Part shown: positions 27,623 through 38,046 of the stretch, piece by piece
How positions within the stretch are numbered: the first letter of the stretch is position 1
Layout: every line of letters begins with the position of its first letter
Made by a program: the position numbers and the translations under genes
Assembly: GCA_022579005.1 (NCBI GenBank)
Contig: MU401456.1
Coordinates: 460,607 to 524,606 of the forward strand
DNA length: 64,000 nucleotides
Origin: Poronia punctata
Lineage: Eukaryota; Ascomycota; Sordariomycetes; Xylariales; Xylariaceae
Reading direction: 5' to 3'
The notes under the pieces: generated by a model
The model's database searches: none
Seen by the model: the letters and a program-made list of their open reading frames with translations, nothing else
Told to the model about the DNA's origin: nothing

Positions 27623-28682
27623 ATGGCGCCAAAGGCAATCGTAGCACCGTCTATCCTATCGGCCGATTTCGCGCAACTAGGTGCAGATTGTGTACGGACC
27701 ATGAACCAGGGCGCTGACTGGCTTCATGTTGATATTATGTATGTCTTTCCTATCTTTATGCCTTGAGCCTCACGCGATCGGGGGGAGAGAAAGAAAGAAA
27801 GAAAAAGATAAGCTGATAAGTTTTTTTTTTCTTTTTCAAAAAGGGACGGCCACTTTGTTCCCAACATGACTTTCGGTCCCCCAGTAGTAGCCAAGATCCG
27901 AAAACACGTGGAGAAACCGAGGGAGAAACATGGTCGCGGGACGTTTGATTGTCATATGATGATTGCCGAGGTAGGTACCTTATCTTGCCTGGTGAATTCG
28001 TGGATCGTGAATCGTGGAATCGAAATCTGACCCGAGGATGTAATGTAACCCCTTCTTTTCTAGCCGAAGAAATGGGTCAAGGAATTCAAAAACGTCGGAT
28101 GCGACCTCTACTGCTTCCATTACGAAGCTGCCTTTTCCAGCGCCGCCGAGTCGCCCGAGGGAAAGTCGGATACGCAAACCAACCCGAGGGAGTTGATTAG
28201 GTATATTCATGATTGCGGCATGTTGGCCGGTATTGCGCTCAAGCCGAAGACGGAGGTCGGGGTTCTTTTGGAGTTGTTGGATAGTCAGGAGGCGAGGGAT
28301 AGACCGGATGTAAGGTTTTCTTCTTTTTTTTCTTTTCTTTTCCCCCATCCTTGCTTTTGCTGGAAATGCGATATTCCGGACTAACGCATGTACGAAAACT
28401 TTCTAGATGGTCCTTATCATGACGGTCGAGCCCGGTTTCGGCGGACAGAAATTCATGCAGGATGTCTTGCCCAAGGTCGAGTACTTGCGCAACAAATACC
28501 CCGACCTGAATATCGAGGTGGATGGCGGATTAGGTCCTAGCACGATAGATCTGGCGGCGGATGCGGGCGCCAATGTCATTGTTGCAGGCAGTGCCGTCTT
28601 TGGTGCGCAGGATCCGGCTGAGGTTATTTCTTTGTTGAGGAGTACGGTGGAAAAGGCTTCGTTGAAGAGGTCGCAGATTTAG
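27623..28682 (+). CDS. RPE1: Ribulose-phosphate 3-epimerase
   Basis: Exons 27623-27738, 27844-27970, 28064-28309 and 28407-28682; 254 residues, the usual length. It interconverts D-ribulose 5-phosphate and D-xylulose 5-phosphate in the cytosolic pentose phosphate pathway. A TIM barrel is indicated by the start [13 protein letters not shown]. The metal and acid/base residues are present in HVDIMDGHFVPN, FDCHMMI and [10 protein letters not shown]. The phosphate-binding end reads [11 protein letters not shown], and the mobile loop is [12 protein letters not shown]. Intron 1 falls inside the catalytic HVDIM-DGH motif. The gene lies tail to tail, 277 bases from the class V aminotransferase gene on the other strand. 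Confidence 0.97.
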
Positions 28683-28959
28683 GAAGGAAAAAGTAAATAA
28701 AAGGTAGGTAGTGGCTAATGGGGGGGGTTGGGTTCTTGTTCGTATATTCTTGGGGAATTGCACTGTTGTTTTGTTTCTTGCTGAAGAGAAGTATGGTAGG
28801 GGGGATCATTGATATCTAAGCAGAGGCATGGTTATGCGTAATAGAAAAAATTAATCATCTACAAAAGTAGTTGGTGACATCGAGAGATAAGAGCTATAAA
28901 CTTATGCTTCGGTATCTACCTAATCTACTCCAACATACACTCTCGCCGTCGCCGCCACA

Positions 28960-30738
28960 TTACAGCCGGCTATCCTTATTCTTCCTCGGCACGTATTTCT
29001 CTAGAGCCTCAATAAATCTCTTAACCTCATCCACTAGATACGTACAACTCGTTTAGCATGTAAAAGAAAAGAAGAAGAAAAGGCACGCGGAAAACAGGAA
29101 AAGGGGGGATAAAAGAACTAAAAGAACTAAAAGAACTAAAAGAACTCACAAGAATTATAATGCGCCAAACTAACCCTCACAACACCATCATCCCCCAATC
29201 CAAGAATATCCCTAACAAGCCTGACCGAGTAGAACGATCCCCAGCGGAACCCAAGGTCACTCTCAGCACCTTCTATCGTCTCGACCACGACGCGCGAATC
29301 CCACCCGGCCACGCGGAAGCTTACTGTCGGGACGCGAATGTCTGGGTCTCCTGTTACGTCGCCGTAGACGACGATATCGGGACGGGAGACGAGGTATGAT
29401 AGAAGCGTCTTTTGAAGTGCTTCTTCGTGCTGTCGCGATGAGGATGAGATGCGTTGGAGATAGGTCGTTATGCGCGGTATGCTGGCTAGGAGCTCGTAGC
29501 TTGCGCCTGCGAGACCGACTGTAGTCATATTTTTTTTCCTTAGGCTTGATTCTCTATTCATTCCGAGAGAGGGAAAGGGGGTGTCTTACTCTTCTCTTCA
29601 AGGGTATCCCCCTTTTTAAAAAACGGTCCAAGAGACTGCCTCATCTCCCCCTGAGCCCGCTTACTAGCGTACAACATGGCAATATGCGGCCCAAAGACTT
29701 TATACCACGAGAAAGCATATACATCGACATCTAGCGCTCTCACGTCGATACTACTCCGATGAGGCGCGTACGAGACCCCGTCTCCGATGACTAGGGCATT
29801 TGGGGAAGGTCCCGAACGCACGGCTGCTGAGATGTTTGGTACAGAGGCGATGGTGCCGAAGATGTTGCTTACGTGTGTGAAAGCCACGAGACGGGTTCGT
29901 GGGGTAAGTAAAGGGGTTAGATCTTTGGCTAGGAGTTGCATGTCGATGTTGTTGTTGTTGTTGTCGGTGTTAGATGAGGGTGAGGGAGAGGGAGAGGAGG
30001 TGGGAGTCCACCATTTTAAGATTAGCTTTTGTCGCGATGCTAGGGAGACCCATGGTGCGATGTTTGCTTCGTGGTCGATTCTTGAGACGATGATTTCGTC
30101 GCCTTCGGTGAAGGTTAGGGTGGATGAGAGGTTGCGGAGGAGTTGGGTTGTTGAGGGGCCGAAGACTTTGGAGTTATGATGGAGGAGTTGTTAGTTTTTG
30201 CGAGGCACTTTTGTTTCTCCTAGGGAGTATATGGGCAGAAAGGAGAAGAAATGAGGCCTTGTAAGGAAGAGGAACAAATAGACGATTATATATATCCCAT
30301 TTTCAATGTAAGAGAGATGGGGTGATATGAATACAACGCCAGAAAATGAAATAATCTCATAACGAACAAATATCCCCAAAATCAAACACACACACACACA
30401 CACACACACGTACCTATCTCGGATACATCAGCATTGAAATATCGAGCACCGGCCGCATAGCCGGCATTATAACTCTCCGTCGCGAGTTGTCCCGTCTTAT
30501 AAGTAGCGCCGAGCTGGACATTAGATTGTAAGAGATAATCTCGGATTCTTAAAAGGAAATATCAGCAAACACCTTACTTATAAACACACATATGTCGATC
30601 AGAGTGGAAAGGACGTTAAACTCACGCATCGATGACAGTCCCGAGCGTCTGGCTGCCACCGGCATTATCGAAGAAGACTTGACCTTTGGCAAGAGCGGGG
30701 AATTCGGATCGCACTTTTTCGATATCAAAGTTGGCCAT
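28960..30738 (-). CDS. Class V aminotransferase, cysteine-desulfurase-like protein
   Basis: Five exons on the minus strand: 30626-30738, 30414-30547, 29590-30165, 29150-29518 and 28960-29033; 421 residues. It is a PLP enzyme of fold type I, resembling the SufS/Csd-like branch. The start FFDNAGGSQ, the cofactor-side SRIDHEAN and the likely PLP-binding lysine in FSWYKVFGPH (about residue 238) are all visible. The loop that in true SufS enzymes carries the catalytic Cys (R-x-GHHC) reads RWGSFYSVRLV, so the Cys is absent. Desulfurase activity is therefore doubtful and the substrate is unknown. Two introns contain tandem repeats directly after their donor sites. The terminal exon is short; its frame gives DEVKRFIEALEKY before the stop, as expected for the family. 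Confidence 0.9.
29111..29146. repeat. 9-base tandem repeat in intron 4 of the aminotransferase gene
   Basis: Four copies of AAAAGAACT, which on the transcript strand read AGTTCTTTT. The array begins immediately inside the intron donor GTGAGT at 29149. Confidence 0.9.
30387..30409. repeat. (CA)n microsatellite in intron 2 of the aminotransferase gene
   Basis: About eleven CA units, read as (GT)n on the transcript strand. It starts four bases after the proposed donor GTACGT, so the splice site runs straight into the array. Confidence 0.9.
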
Positions 30739-31592
30739 TGTAGATGACCTAGGTTGGGTGTAATTTTAGAAAATATAAGCTTGAATTTATGATATGCTAG
30801 GTTCGTACAAAGTGAAGGGGTAGAAATTTCAGACAAGGTACCTAAACAAGGTGACGTCCTTCACTTTATGTATGATACACGCTTCTGGTCGTCTCTAAAA
30901 CGTTTGCTGCAGGCAAATGCCGGGGAAGGCGCGTGTAGGTGGATATCATATGGGGAAGGGGATCGGGGTAAAGCTATACGAGTAGAGCCCTTAGCTCGGC
31001 TTCCGAGTTTGGCTGAAGACAATTCCACATTTACTTGGGGATTATATGTTCTCTGGCCAATAATAGTTTATTCTAATTTGTCTTTTATTAGATATCCAGC
31101 ATATCTCTTTCTAAGCTTTGCATGCATGGAACTGAAAATGTATGATGGTTCATTTTGGAGAGAATGGTTTGGAGTCTTCACTTCACCCCTCATTACTACC
31201 TCTTGCGTAGCTCTACCCGGATGGCAACGCGAGTATCCACACTCCTCTGCTTGCTTAGTGCATGTCAGAATATGGGCTGATATTATGTTGCTGCAGATGG
31301 CATATTAGATCAGTAGTGATAATCAATATCTTTGGGCGTGGCGACTAATGCGATGGCTTAAAAGACCCGACCAGAGGGGGGAAACGCTTCTGTCCATTCA
31401 TCGTGATAGATATACCTATCGTTAAAGTATATACCGAGGGCCGCTGGTTAATGATGTGTAAGGGTATCGTAGGCTCGTAGGCATATATGGGTTTTGCATG
31501 TAAGCTTATATATACAGAAATATTAAAGTAAAGTACCAGTGTACTCAGACCGGTACGTTTCGAAACCTTCATACAGGAAGTCAGTTCCCTTC
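30739..31592. other. Spacer between aminotransferase and glycosyltransferase genes
   Basis: About 850 bases. A 146-codon frame at 30868-31308 has no motif and no family resemblance and is not accepted as a gene. The stretch should hold the aminotransferase promoter and the 3' UTR of the glycosyltransferase. Confidence 0.5.
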
Positions 31593-33053
31593 TTATTTGG
31601 TAATCCAAATACCACGGACTTTGTCTTGGCAGAATGCATCCAGCCATTGGGCATAACCGGGGATCCTTTCCATTATCCAGCCGGACCGGACAAAGTCACC
31701 TTCCTTCCCAGTAGTCACGGCCTCTTTGACGCACTTTCCAGCCGCATTGGAGTATTCCAGACATTGCGAATCCGAAGCTCGTCCTAAACGGAGCTCCTCC
31801 GAGACGGAGCATTTCCCGGGGATGAAAGAAAATTGAACGCATCTGGGCTGCTGTTCACATGTAGTCCGGCACATCTCGAAAGACACATGCGCGTTCTGTT
31901 CGATGAGCGACAAGTTATCAACAGCATTCTGTGACATCTTCTCGAGAGATTCCTCGCTATACTCGGTGCCGATGGACATGTTATCCCAGCCCGAACGTTC
32001 GGCTTGGAGCCTGTGTCGCACCAAGTTGTTGAAGATGTCGCGGAAGCGTAGAGGGGCACCGCTGGGGTTTCGTCGGTACCACATCTGCTCGAACTGCCAG
32101 AGAGTCGTAATCTCTTCGGCATTCATATGATGGAAACTGGCGGCAGCAAAACACCAAGCACGCCTTTCTAGCTTTTCGACACCCCAATCGAGACTGGTCA
32201 AGCCATCCCCTTGCAAATGGGGGTAGGCCCAGAACATGTCGACACCTGAATCTTTCAACGCTTTCCCCAGAATCATATCACCGGCCCACCCCTTTAGAGT
32301 GGCTTGCTCTATCTCGGATTTGTTATCTTTCCAATGCTTTGCCACCTTTTCCATGGCGGGCTTGGAGAGGATGAAGCCGGACCCTCCATGAGCGAAAAGT
32401 ATACCGCTCGCATACATGTGCTTGCCGAGATAATATGGCTTCGTGTGGTCTAACTGGCGCAGGTAATCGACCAGATTCGACCAAAGAAAGTATGTGTCTG
32501 CCTCGGCAAACACGAACCACTTTGCCTTGGGCTTGTGCCTTAAGGCGCGGTCGATCATGGGAAGGAATTTCCATTTGTCAAGTTTCCAGCCGGGATTATC
32601 CACCGCGCCAGATGGACCACTACCGAACATGGTCGTATAGTCAAGGCCTTCGCGGCCTCTTGACCGAAGGTGATTATACAGTTTGAACTCTGGTGCCGTG
32701 TTCTTGATGGTCTCGTTGACTTCGTTGAGCACGTCGTAGACTTTATTTCCATCTATGATTTCGTCCATATCCGAGTATATGACAAAGTCTGGCACGCACG
32801 TAAGGACTGTCTTGAAGTGAACCGGAAGTTTCTCCTGGGATTCAGTGGCTCCAGTCCGGATGACAAGGAGTACGTCGTTCACTAACGGGGATTGGGGACA
32901 CACGACCCCGTCATCTCGTTCCACCACAGGCTGGGGTTCTATAAATGTGAAAGAAGGCTGATGGAAATAATATAAGATGGCCAATAGCAGTATGGATAAG
33001 AGAAGTAATGGCCGCCATCGTCGCAGTCTGGATCTTGACGGTTTAAAAGACAT
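31593..33053 (-). CDS. Type II membrane glycosyltransferase, GT31/fringe-like
   Basis: Single exon, 486 residues. A short basic cytosolic tail (RSRLRRWR) precedes a signal anchor (about 14-30), indicating a Golgi or ER type II protein. The luminal part carries a fringe-like glycosyltransferase core: DVLLVIRTGATES, then VIYSDMDEIIDG, then KWFVFAEADTYFLWSNL. In the last of these EAD stands in for the DxD metal-binding motif, and HGGSGFILSKPAM follows. The C-terminal third (about 400-470) is Cys-rich (MCRTTCEQQ, CVQFSF, KCSVSEE), resembling a PAN/apple-type module. The family is common in ascomycetes; acceptor and sugar are unknown. No neighbour suggests a pathway. Confidence 0.85.
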   Translation of the reverse strand: MSFKPSRSRLRRWRPLLLLSILLLAILYYFHQPSFTFIEPQPVVERDDGVVCPQSPLVNDVLLVIRTGATESQEKLPVHFKTVLTCVPDFVIYSDMDEIIDGNKVYDVLNEVNETIKNTAPEFKLYNHLRSRGREGLDYTTMFGSGPSGAVDNPGWKLDKWKFLPMIDRALRHKPKAKWFVFAEADTYFLWSNLVDYLRQLDHTKPYYLGKHMYASGILFAHGGSGFILSKPAMEKVAKHWKDNKSEIEQATLKGWAGDMILGKALKDSGVDMFWAYPHLQGDGLTSLDWGVEKLERRAWCFAAASFHHMNAEEITTLWQFEQMWYRRNPSGAPLRFRDIFNNLVRHRLQAERSGWDNMSIGTEYSEESLEKMSQNAVDNLSLIEQNAHVSFEMCRTTCEQQPRCVQFSFIPGKCSVSEELRLGRASDSQCLEYSNAAGKCVKEAVTTGKEGDFVRSGWIMERIPGYAQWLDAFCQDKVRGIWITK

Positions 33054-35542
33054 CTTGACTGCTTTCCAGGCAGGTTAACCGGAGAGCGAGACAGAACAGT
33101 AAGTAGAACTTGAGCAGCGACTGGCCTACATACAACGCGAAATATGTTGTATGGATGTCGTCTGTAGTTTGTCGATAACTTGATACGACGAATCAGGGGC
33201 GGTGGGGAGCCACGTTGTCATCAAGGACCCAATGTGTAGCGTCGCCGCACTTCTTATGGGTTTGACATTAGTCAAAAAGAACAGCACAAAGATCCTGTCC
33301 TGCTAGCAATTGACATCGCCGGCTCGCCGTTTACGTGCAGAAGCCAGTTCAATATTGAGACGATAACATTCACATGATATTGGATCTGACGGACATCCTA
33401 CAGATGAAAAAATCTAGATTGCTTGATGGTTTTGCATCGAGCCAGACCCTTACGAGTATTTCCCAGCTACGCATAAAATGAGTTAGGCGAGGAAGTGGAT
33501 CAAGGATTTGAATGGTTAAAATGGTGTACCGGTTTGATGAGACCTAGCAGCCCCTGTCTTCGCTAGGTTTTTAGTACGTGGGGTTGAGGCCAATCATCGT
33601 GGGGAAATCCAAAGTTTTACGGGCTCTATCTTAGCCTGTCACCTGCCTGACTCCCGATATGGCAGCGCCCCGGATCGTAGGTGCCGTGATCTACAAAATG
33701 TAAGTAATTATCAGGAAAGATATCTGGTGGTCTCGACCGCCACGACGGGTCTGTCCAGCGAATACAGAAGAAGTAGGTACTCGAAAACTTTGTGCTTAAA
33801 GATCAAGCAATCACAGTACCAGTACAAATGTGTTTAAATATCTAATTGGGGCTCTTCCTTCATGGAAAGTTCTTTACGAACAGGTACACTACATTTCATG
33901 ACTTTCTCCCATATGATCGGACGAATGCTATTTTTGTACGGTATTGCTGAATTATCCTCTGGCGCCAGCTTTGCACCTCACTTTGCGACCAGCCACGCAG
34001 GATAATATTCAAATGACCCTCTATACATGCATCTAACTTATCAGTTAGGGCTACGTGCACCTATATACGGTGAATAAAGTGAACACATAACTACTATGTT
34101 GTAGAAAGGACTACTACATATACTACCTACCTTGCAATGCTGAACAGAGCCCACAGACAGCGTGGCCACTTTCGTCTCGTGGCTACTCTATGAACCAAGT
34201 ATAAGGGCTTATACGAACTTATCTTGTCCGTGTAATCCTTAATGTTGTTGGTTTGCGCTTCGTTTGTCGTTGAGCGCCGAAAGAAGGGCCTTAGTGAAGC
34301 AACAATGGCAAAGCAGAACCGCAAGAAGAGACGGACAAGGAGCAGAATGGTGATACACGAACAACACACGCCGAGGCGGCGGCTTCGGCCGACGGCACAC
34401 ACCGCTGCGTTACCTCCTATCTATACCGTCGGTACGGCAGCTAGCCGACTTTAATATGTGACCATCCAGTTGGCCAGTGGCAAAGTCCATGTGCATATCC
34501 TCTCCCAAAAATAGGAGTAGAGTAGAACAGGATAGAGGGGCGCCAGCGGGGGAATGCCCTTCGCTTTTCGTCCTTGGCACTACATCGCAGCGTTGCTCTA
34601 ACAATCTCTAGAAAATCTATTCAATTCAGGGTAGATTCACTGACATAGGAGCGTAGCCTAACCAATGACTACATACAATACTAGTAAAATTTGGGGGCAC
34701 CAACTCTTTCTAAGCGCCGTAGGGAGAAAGAAGCACCCGAACAAAAACATTGACGATTTAAATATAGCAGCGTAGTGCATCATCAGAGCTCAAGCGCTTG
34801 CTTGCAGCAGTGCGGAAGCTCTTCGAATCAAGACGGCGAGTGATAACTGCAGGGAGAAAGCATGGAGGCGCCTCAGGACGTCATGCAGCAGACACAGGGA
34901 CAAAAAAGAACTGATTTAGATGATGGGGTGATGATAAGGGTTTATGCATGAAGCGTCACTATTGGATCCGTAGGTGAGAGATGAGGGGGGGAGTCTTCCC
35001 TTTTGTGCTACTGCATGCGTTTTGTCGCCCAAGGGAGACCAGAAGGTGGGGAATGAGTTGATGGGAGGGCGGGATGGTAACAAGATGATCTCAACTCCAA
35101 TCATACTCGTATACTGAGTATAATGGCGATTGCTTGTATGGCGGTTCTTCAGGGAGGGGTGAAATGCTGAAAATAGCTGCGGTTGTGTAGGTAGTTCGAG
35201 CTGCTGCAGGTGTAAAAGTGAGGTACCAAGGAACTTCTTACACTAGACTAAAATCTGCACTTATACGAAACAGTATAAGTGGATGGGGTCCATTTTTTTG
35301 TGTAGAAAAGAACTTTAAACTTCATCACCGTCCAGCTTGTTAGTGGTGCGCATTTGATAGCAGTGTGCAACAGCCTGACCAGCCGAACACGATTCGTCTT
35401 TGGACTAAAAACGACAAAGCTAACCTAGGAGACTCTCTGCCTGCAATCTATTTTTACACCGCTGTGTTTTTGTAGCAATTGTCTGTACCAGAACTGGGTC
35501 AATTACCTCCGATTAAGAACGACTCAACCACTCTCCCCGAAA
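33054..35542. other. 2.5 kb spacer, divergent promoters
   Basis: Between the start of the minus-strand glycosyltransferase and the start of the plus-strand prolyl hydroxylase, so both promoters lie here. Open frames are under 100 codons and motif-free. No RNA gene was recognised. Confidence 0.55.
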
Positions 35543-37629
35543 ATGAAGCGCAAAGCGGAAGAAGATAATGCCACTGTCCAAAAACCCTCGAAGAAGAGAT
35601 CCAAGACATGTATGTGCCCTATCTTGCAGCAAATCTTAATCCTACCAAAACAGGTCCCAAAAGAGGAAACAAGTCATAGCTAATCGCAAATATAGCTCTA
35701 ACCGACGAAGATGCCAAAAAGCGGTTTAGAAAAGGCCTCTTCGACAAGAAAATCCTCAACGACTACACAAAGGGATATGCCGAATCATCACCCTATAAAC
35801 ACGCCGTGATCCACGAACTAATCGACGACAAGCTCCTACGCGCCGTGAGGGAGGAGATCAAGGACAATGTCTCCTTTACTCCCAAGGAGACCGACATCTA
35901 CAAGATCCACCAGTCTGGCGACCTCGCCAACCTCGACGGCCTAGGCGACGAAGCCCTTACCAAGTTGCCCTCGCTACTGGCCTTGCGCGACGCCATGTAC
36001 TCGCAGACTTTCCGGGACTACGTTGCCCACATCACAGGCAGCGGGCCACTGAGCGGGCGCAAGACGGACATGGCCATCAACGTATACACACCCGGCTGCT
36101 ACCTCCTATGCCACGACGACGTCATCGGCAGCCGAAAGGTCAGCTACATCCTCTACCTAACCGACCCGGACATCCCCTGGAAGCCCGAGTGGGGCGGTGC
36201 GCTCCGTCTATTCCCCACGTCGGAGCTCAAAGGCGACGACGGCCAGGTGGCGCATATCCCATCGCCCGACGCTAGCAAGATCATCCCGCCGGCGTGGAAC
36301 CAGCTTAGCTTCTTCGCCGTCCAGCCGGGCGAGAGCTTCCACGACGTCGAGGAGGTGTACCATGCCGAGTCGAAAGCACAACTACAGCGCGAGGGAGGTC
36401 GCGTGCGCATGGCCATCTCCGGCTGGTTCCACATTCCGCAGGTCGGCGAAGACGGCTACGTCGAGGGCGCCGAGGAGCAAAACGCCAAGAAGAGCAGTCT
36501 CATGCAGCTGCAAGGTAACCCTAACCAATACGACGTGCCTCGGGCGCAGCCCGTGCCCGTCAAGGCCGCAGACCCGGGAGAAGACTTCGACGAGGCCGAT
36601 CTCGAATTCCTCCTCCAATTCATGGCCCCCACGTACCTCACTCCCGACACGCTTGAACAGATCTCGGAGCATTTCTACGATAACTCGAGCATTACCCTGT
36701 CCAACCTCCTAGGCAAGCGCTTCTCCGCACGGCTGCAGGCCTATGTCCTCGCGCAAGAAGAAGAAGCCGGCAATGCCTTGCCGGAAGACAGTTCCCAGCT
36801 AGAAAGGAAGACGTCGTGGCGGGTGGCCAGGCCGCCCCACAAACATCGGTACCTGTACCTACAGCCGTCAGGCAGTACGAAAGGAAAAGGAAAAGGCAAA
36901 AAGCAAGAAGACGATACCGAAAACCCACTCGCCGAACTCCTCGACGTATTCCTACCTAGCTCACAGTTCCGCCGCTGGCTACAGATGGCCACGGGCTGCA
37001 AGATCGAGAGCCACGACTTTTTGGCGCGGCGTTTCCGGCGCGGAAAAGATTACACGCTTGCCACGGGCCACGAGGGGAAGCCTCGTCTCGAGCTGAACCT
37101 CGGAATCACACCTACGAAAGGTTGGGGTGACGTGGATGGGGACGATGAAAATGCAGATGAAGAAGAAGATGTCGCTTCCTCCTCATCCAAAAAGAAGGCA
37201 AAGAAAAGTAAAAAATCCGGAAAGGGTAAGCAAGTAAAGGAAGAAGAAGAGGAACCCGAAGATGGAGAAGTGGGTGGTCACGAAGTATACATGGCAGGCG
37301 ACGAAGGCGATGATAACGAGGATGCCGCCATCTACAAGTCCAGTAACGACGAGGGTGACAACATCTTGTTCTTCCAGGCCGTCGCCTGGAACCGGATGAG
37401 TCTTGTGCTGCGGGATAGCGGATCCCTGCGCTTTGTCAAGTACGTGAGCCGGCGAGCCAAGGGCGATCGCTGGGATATTTCAGGTACATTTGAGGTGGAA
37501 GAAGAAGATTCCGACGAGGAAGAAGATAATGGCAATGGAGATGGGAATGGGACCGTCGATTTATTGGCCGATGATACTGAGGAGGAATGGAAGGGATTCT
37601 CACCATCTTCTGATAGTGATTCAGATTGA
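35543..37629 (+). CDS. ofd1: Prolyl 3,4-dihydroxylase, Tpa1/Ofd1 family
   Basis: Exons 35543-35609 and 35696-37629; 666 residues. It is a 2-oxoglutarate- and Fe(II)-dependent oxygenase. Tpa1 in budding yeast hydroxylates ribosomal protein uS12 and affects translation termination. Ofd1 in fission yeast controls degradation of the sterol/hypoxia factor Sre1. After a short Lys/Arg-rich N-terminus (KRKAEEDN, KKRSK) comes the catalytic double-stranded beta-helix. It has the metal-binding H-x-D of YLLCHDD, the distal His near EVYHAES, and the 2OG-binding Arg in RVRMAISGWFH. A second, non-catalytic oxygenase-like half follows (about 260-660). It is interrupted by an acidic/Lys-rich insert (about 440-500) and ends in a strongly acidic tail. 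The small first exon is inferred from a clean ATG and splice phase. It is convergent with ppn1. Confidence 0.94.
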
Positions 37630-38046
37630 GCGAAAATTAGAGGGATATATATATGAGCGACGATATTGTCGTCAATACCATTCGTATTGGTAATGAATAA
37701 TGACTCTTCCACCATGCCTTTCCTCACGACTCAGCTGGTGATGCAAATATCATCTACACGTATATGAAACCTTAACATTGGTATCACCACCACTCTCAGC
37801 GTGACCTCGCCAGCCCTCAACTTTCACTACTCATCCCTAGGATGCAACGCTACGCTATGCAACAAACAACGTAAGAGACCGTCCAAATGATGATGCCCGT
37901 CATTCCTGGAATATGCGATCCATATGCCAATGTCCAATGCATGATCGCGTGTCTTTTCCCCCAACGCCACGCTTGAATGAATTCCACAAACCAAATAATC
38001 AACCGACCAAGCACCTAACCTAAACCCCTTATTATCGCCCATATTA
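37630..38046. other. Convergent 3' spacer between ofd1 and ppn1
   Basis: About 420 bases between two stop codons of convergent genes, so only 3' UTRs are expected. No other feature is seen. Confidence 0.6.

Noticed and set aside
30868..31308. 146-codon plus-strand open frame
   Set aside because: No recognisable motif or splice partner; it lies in the promoter side of the aminotransferase gene and looks like chance.
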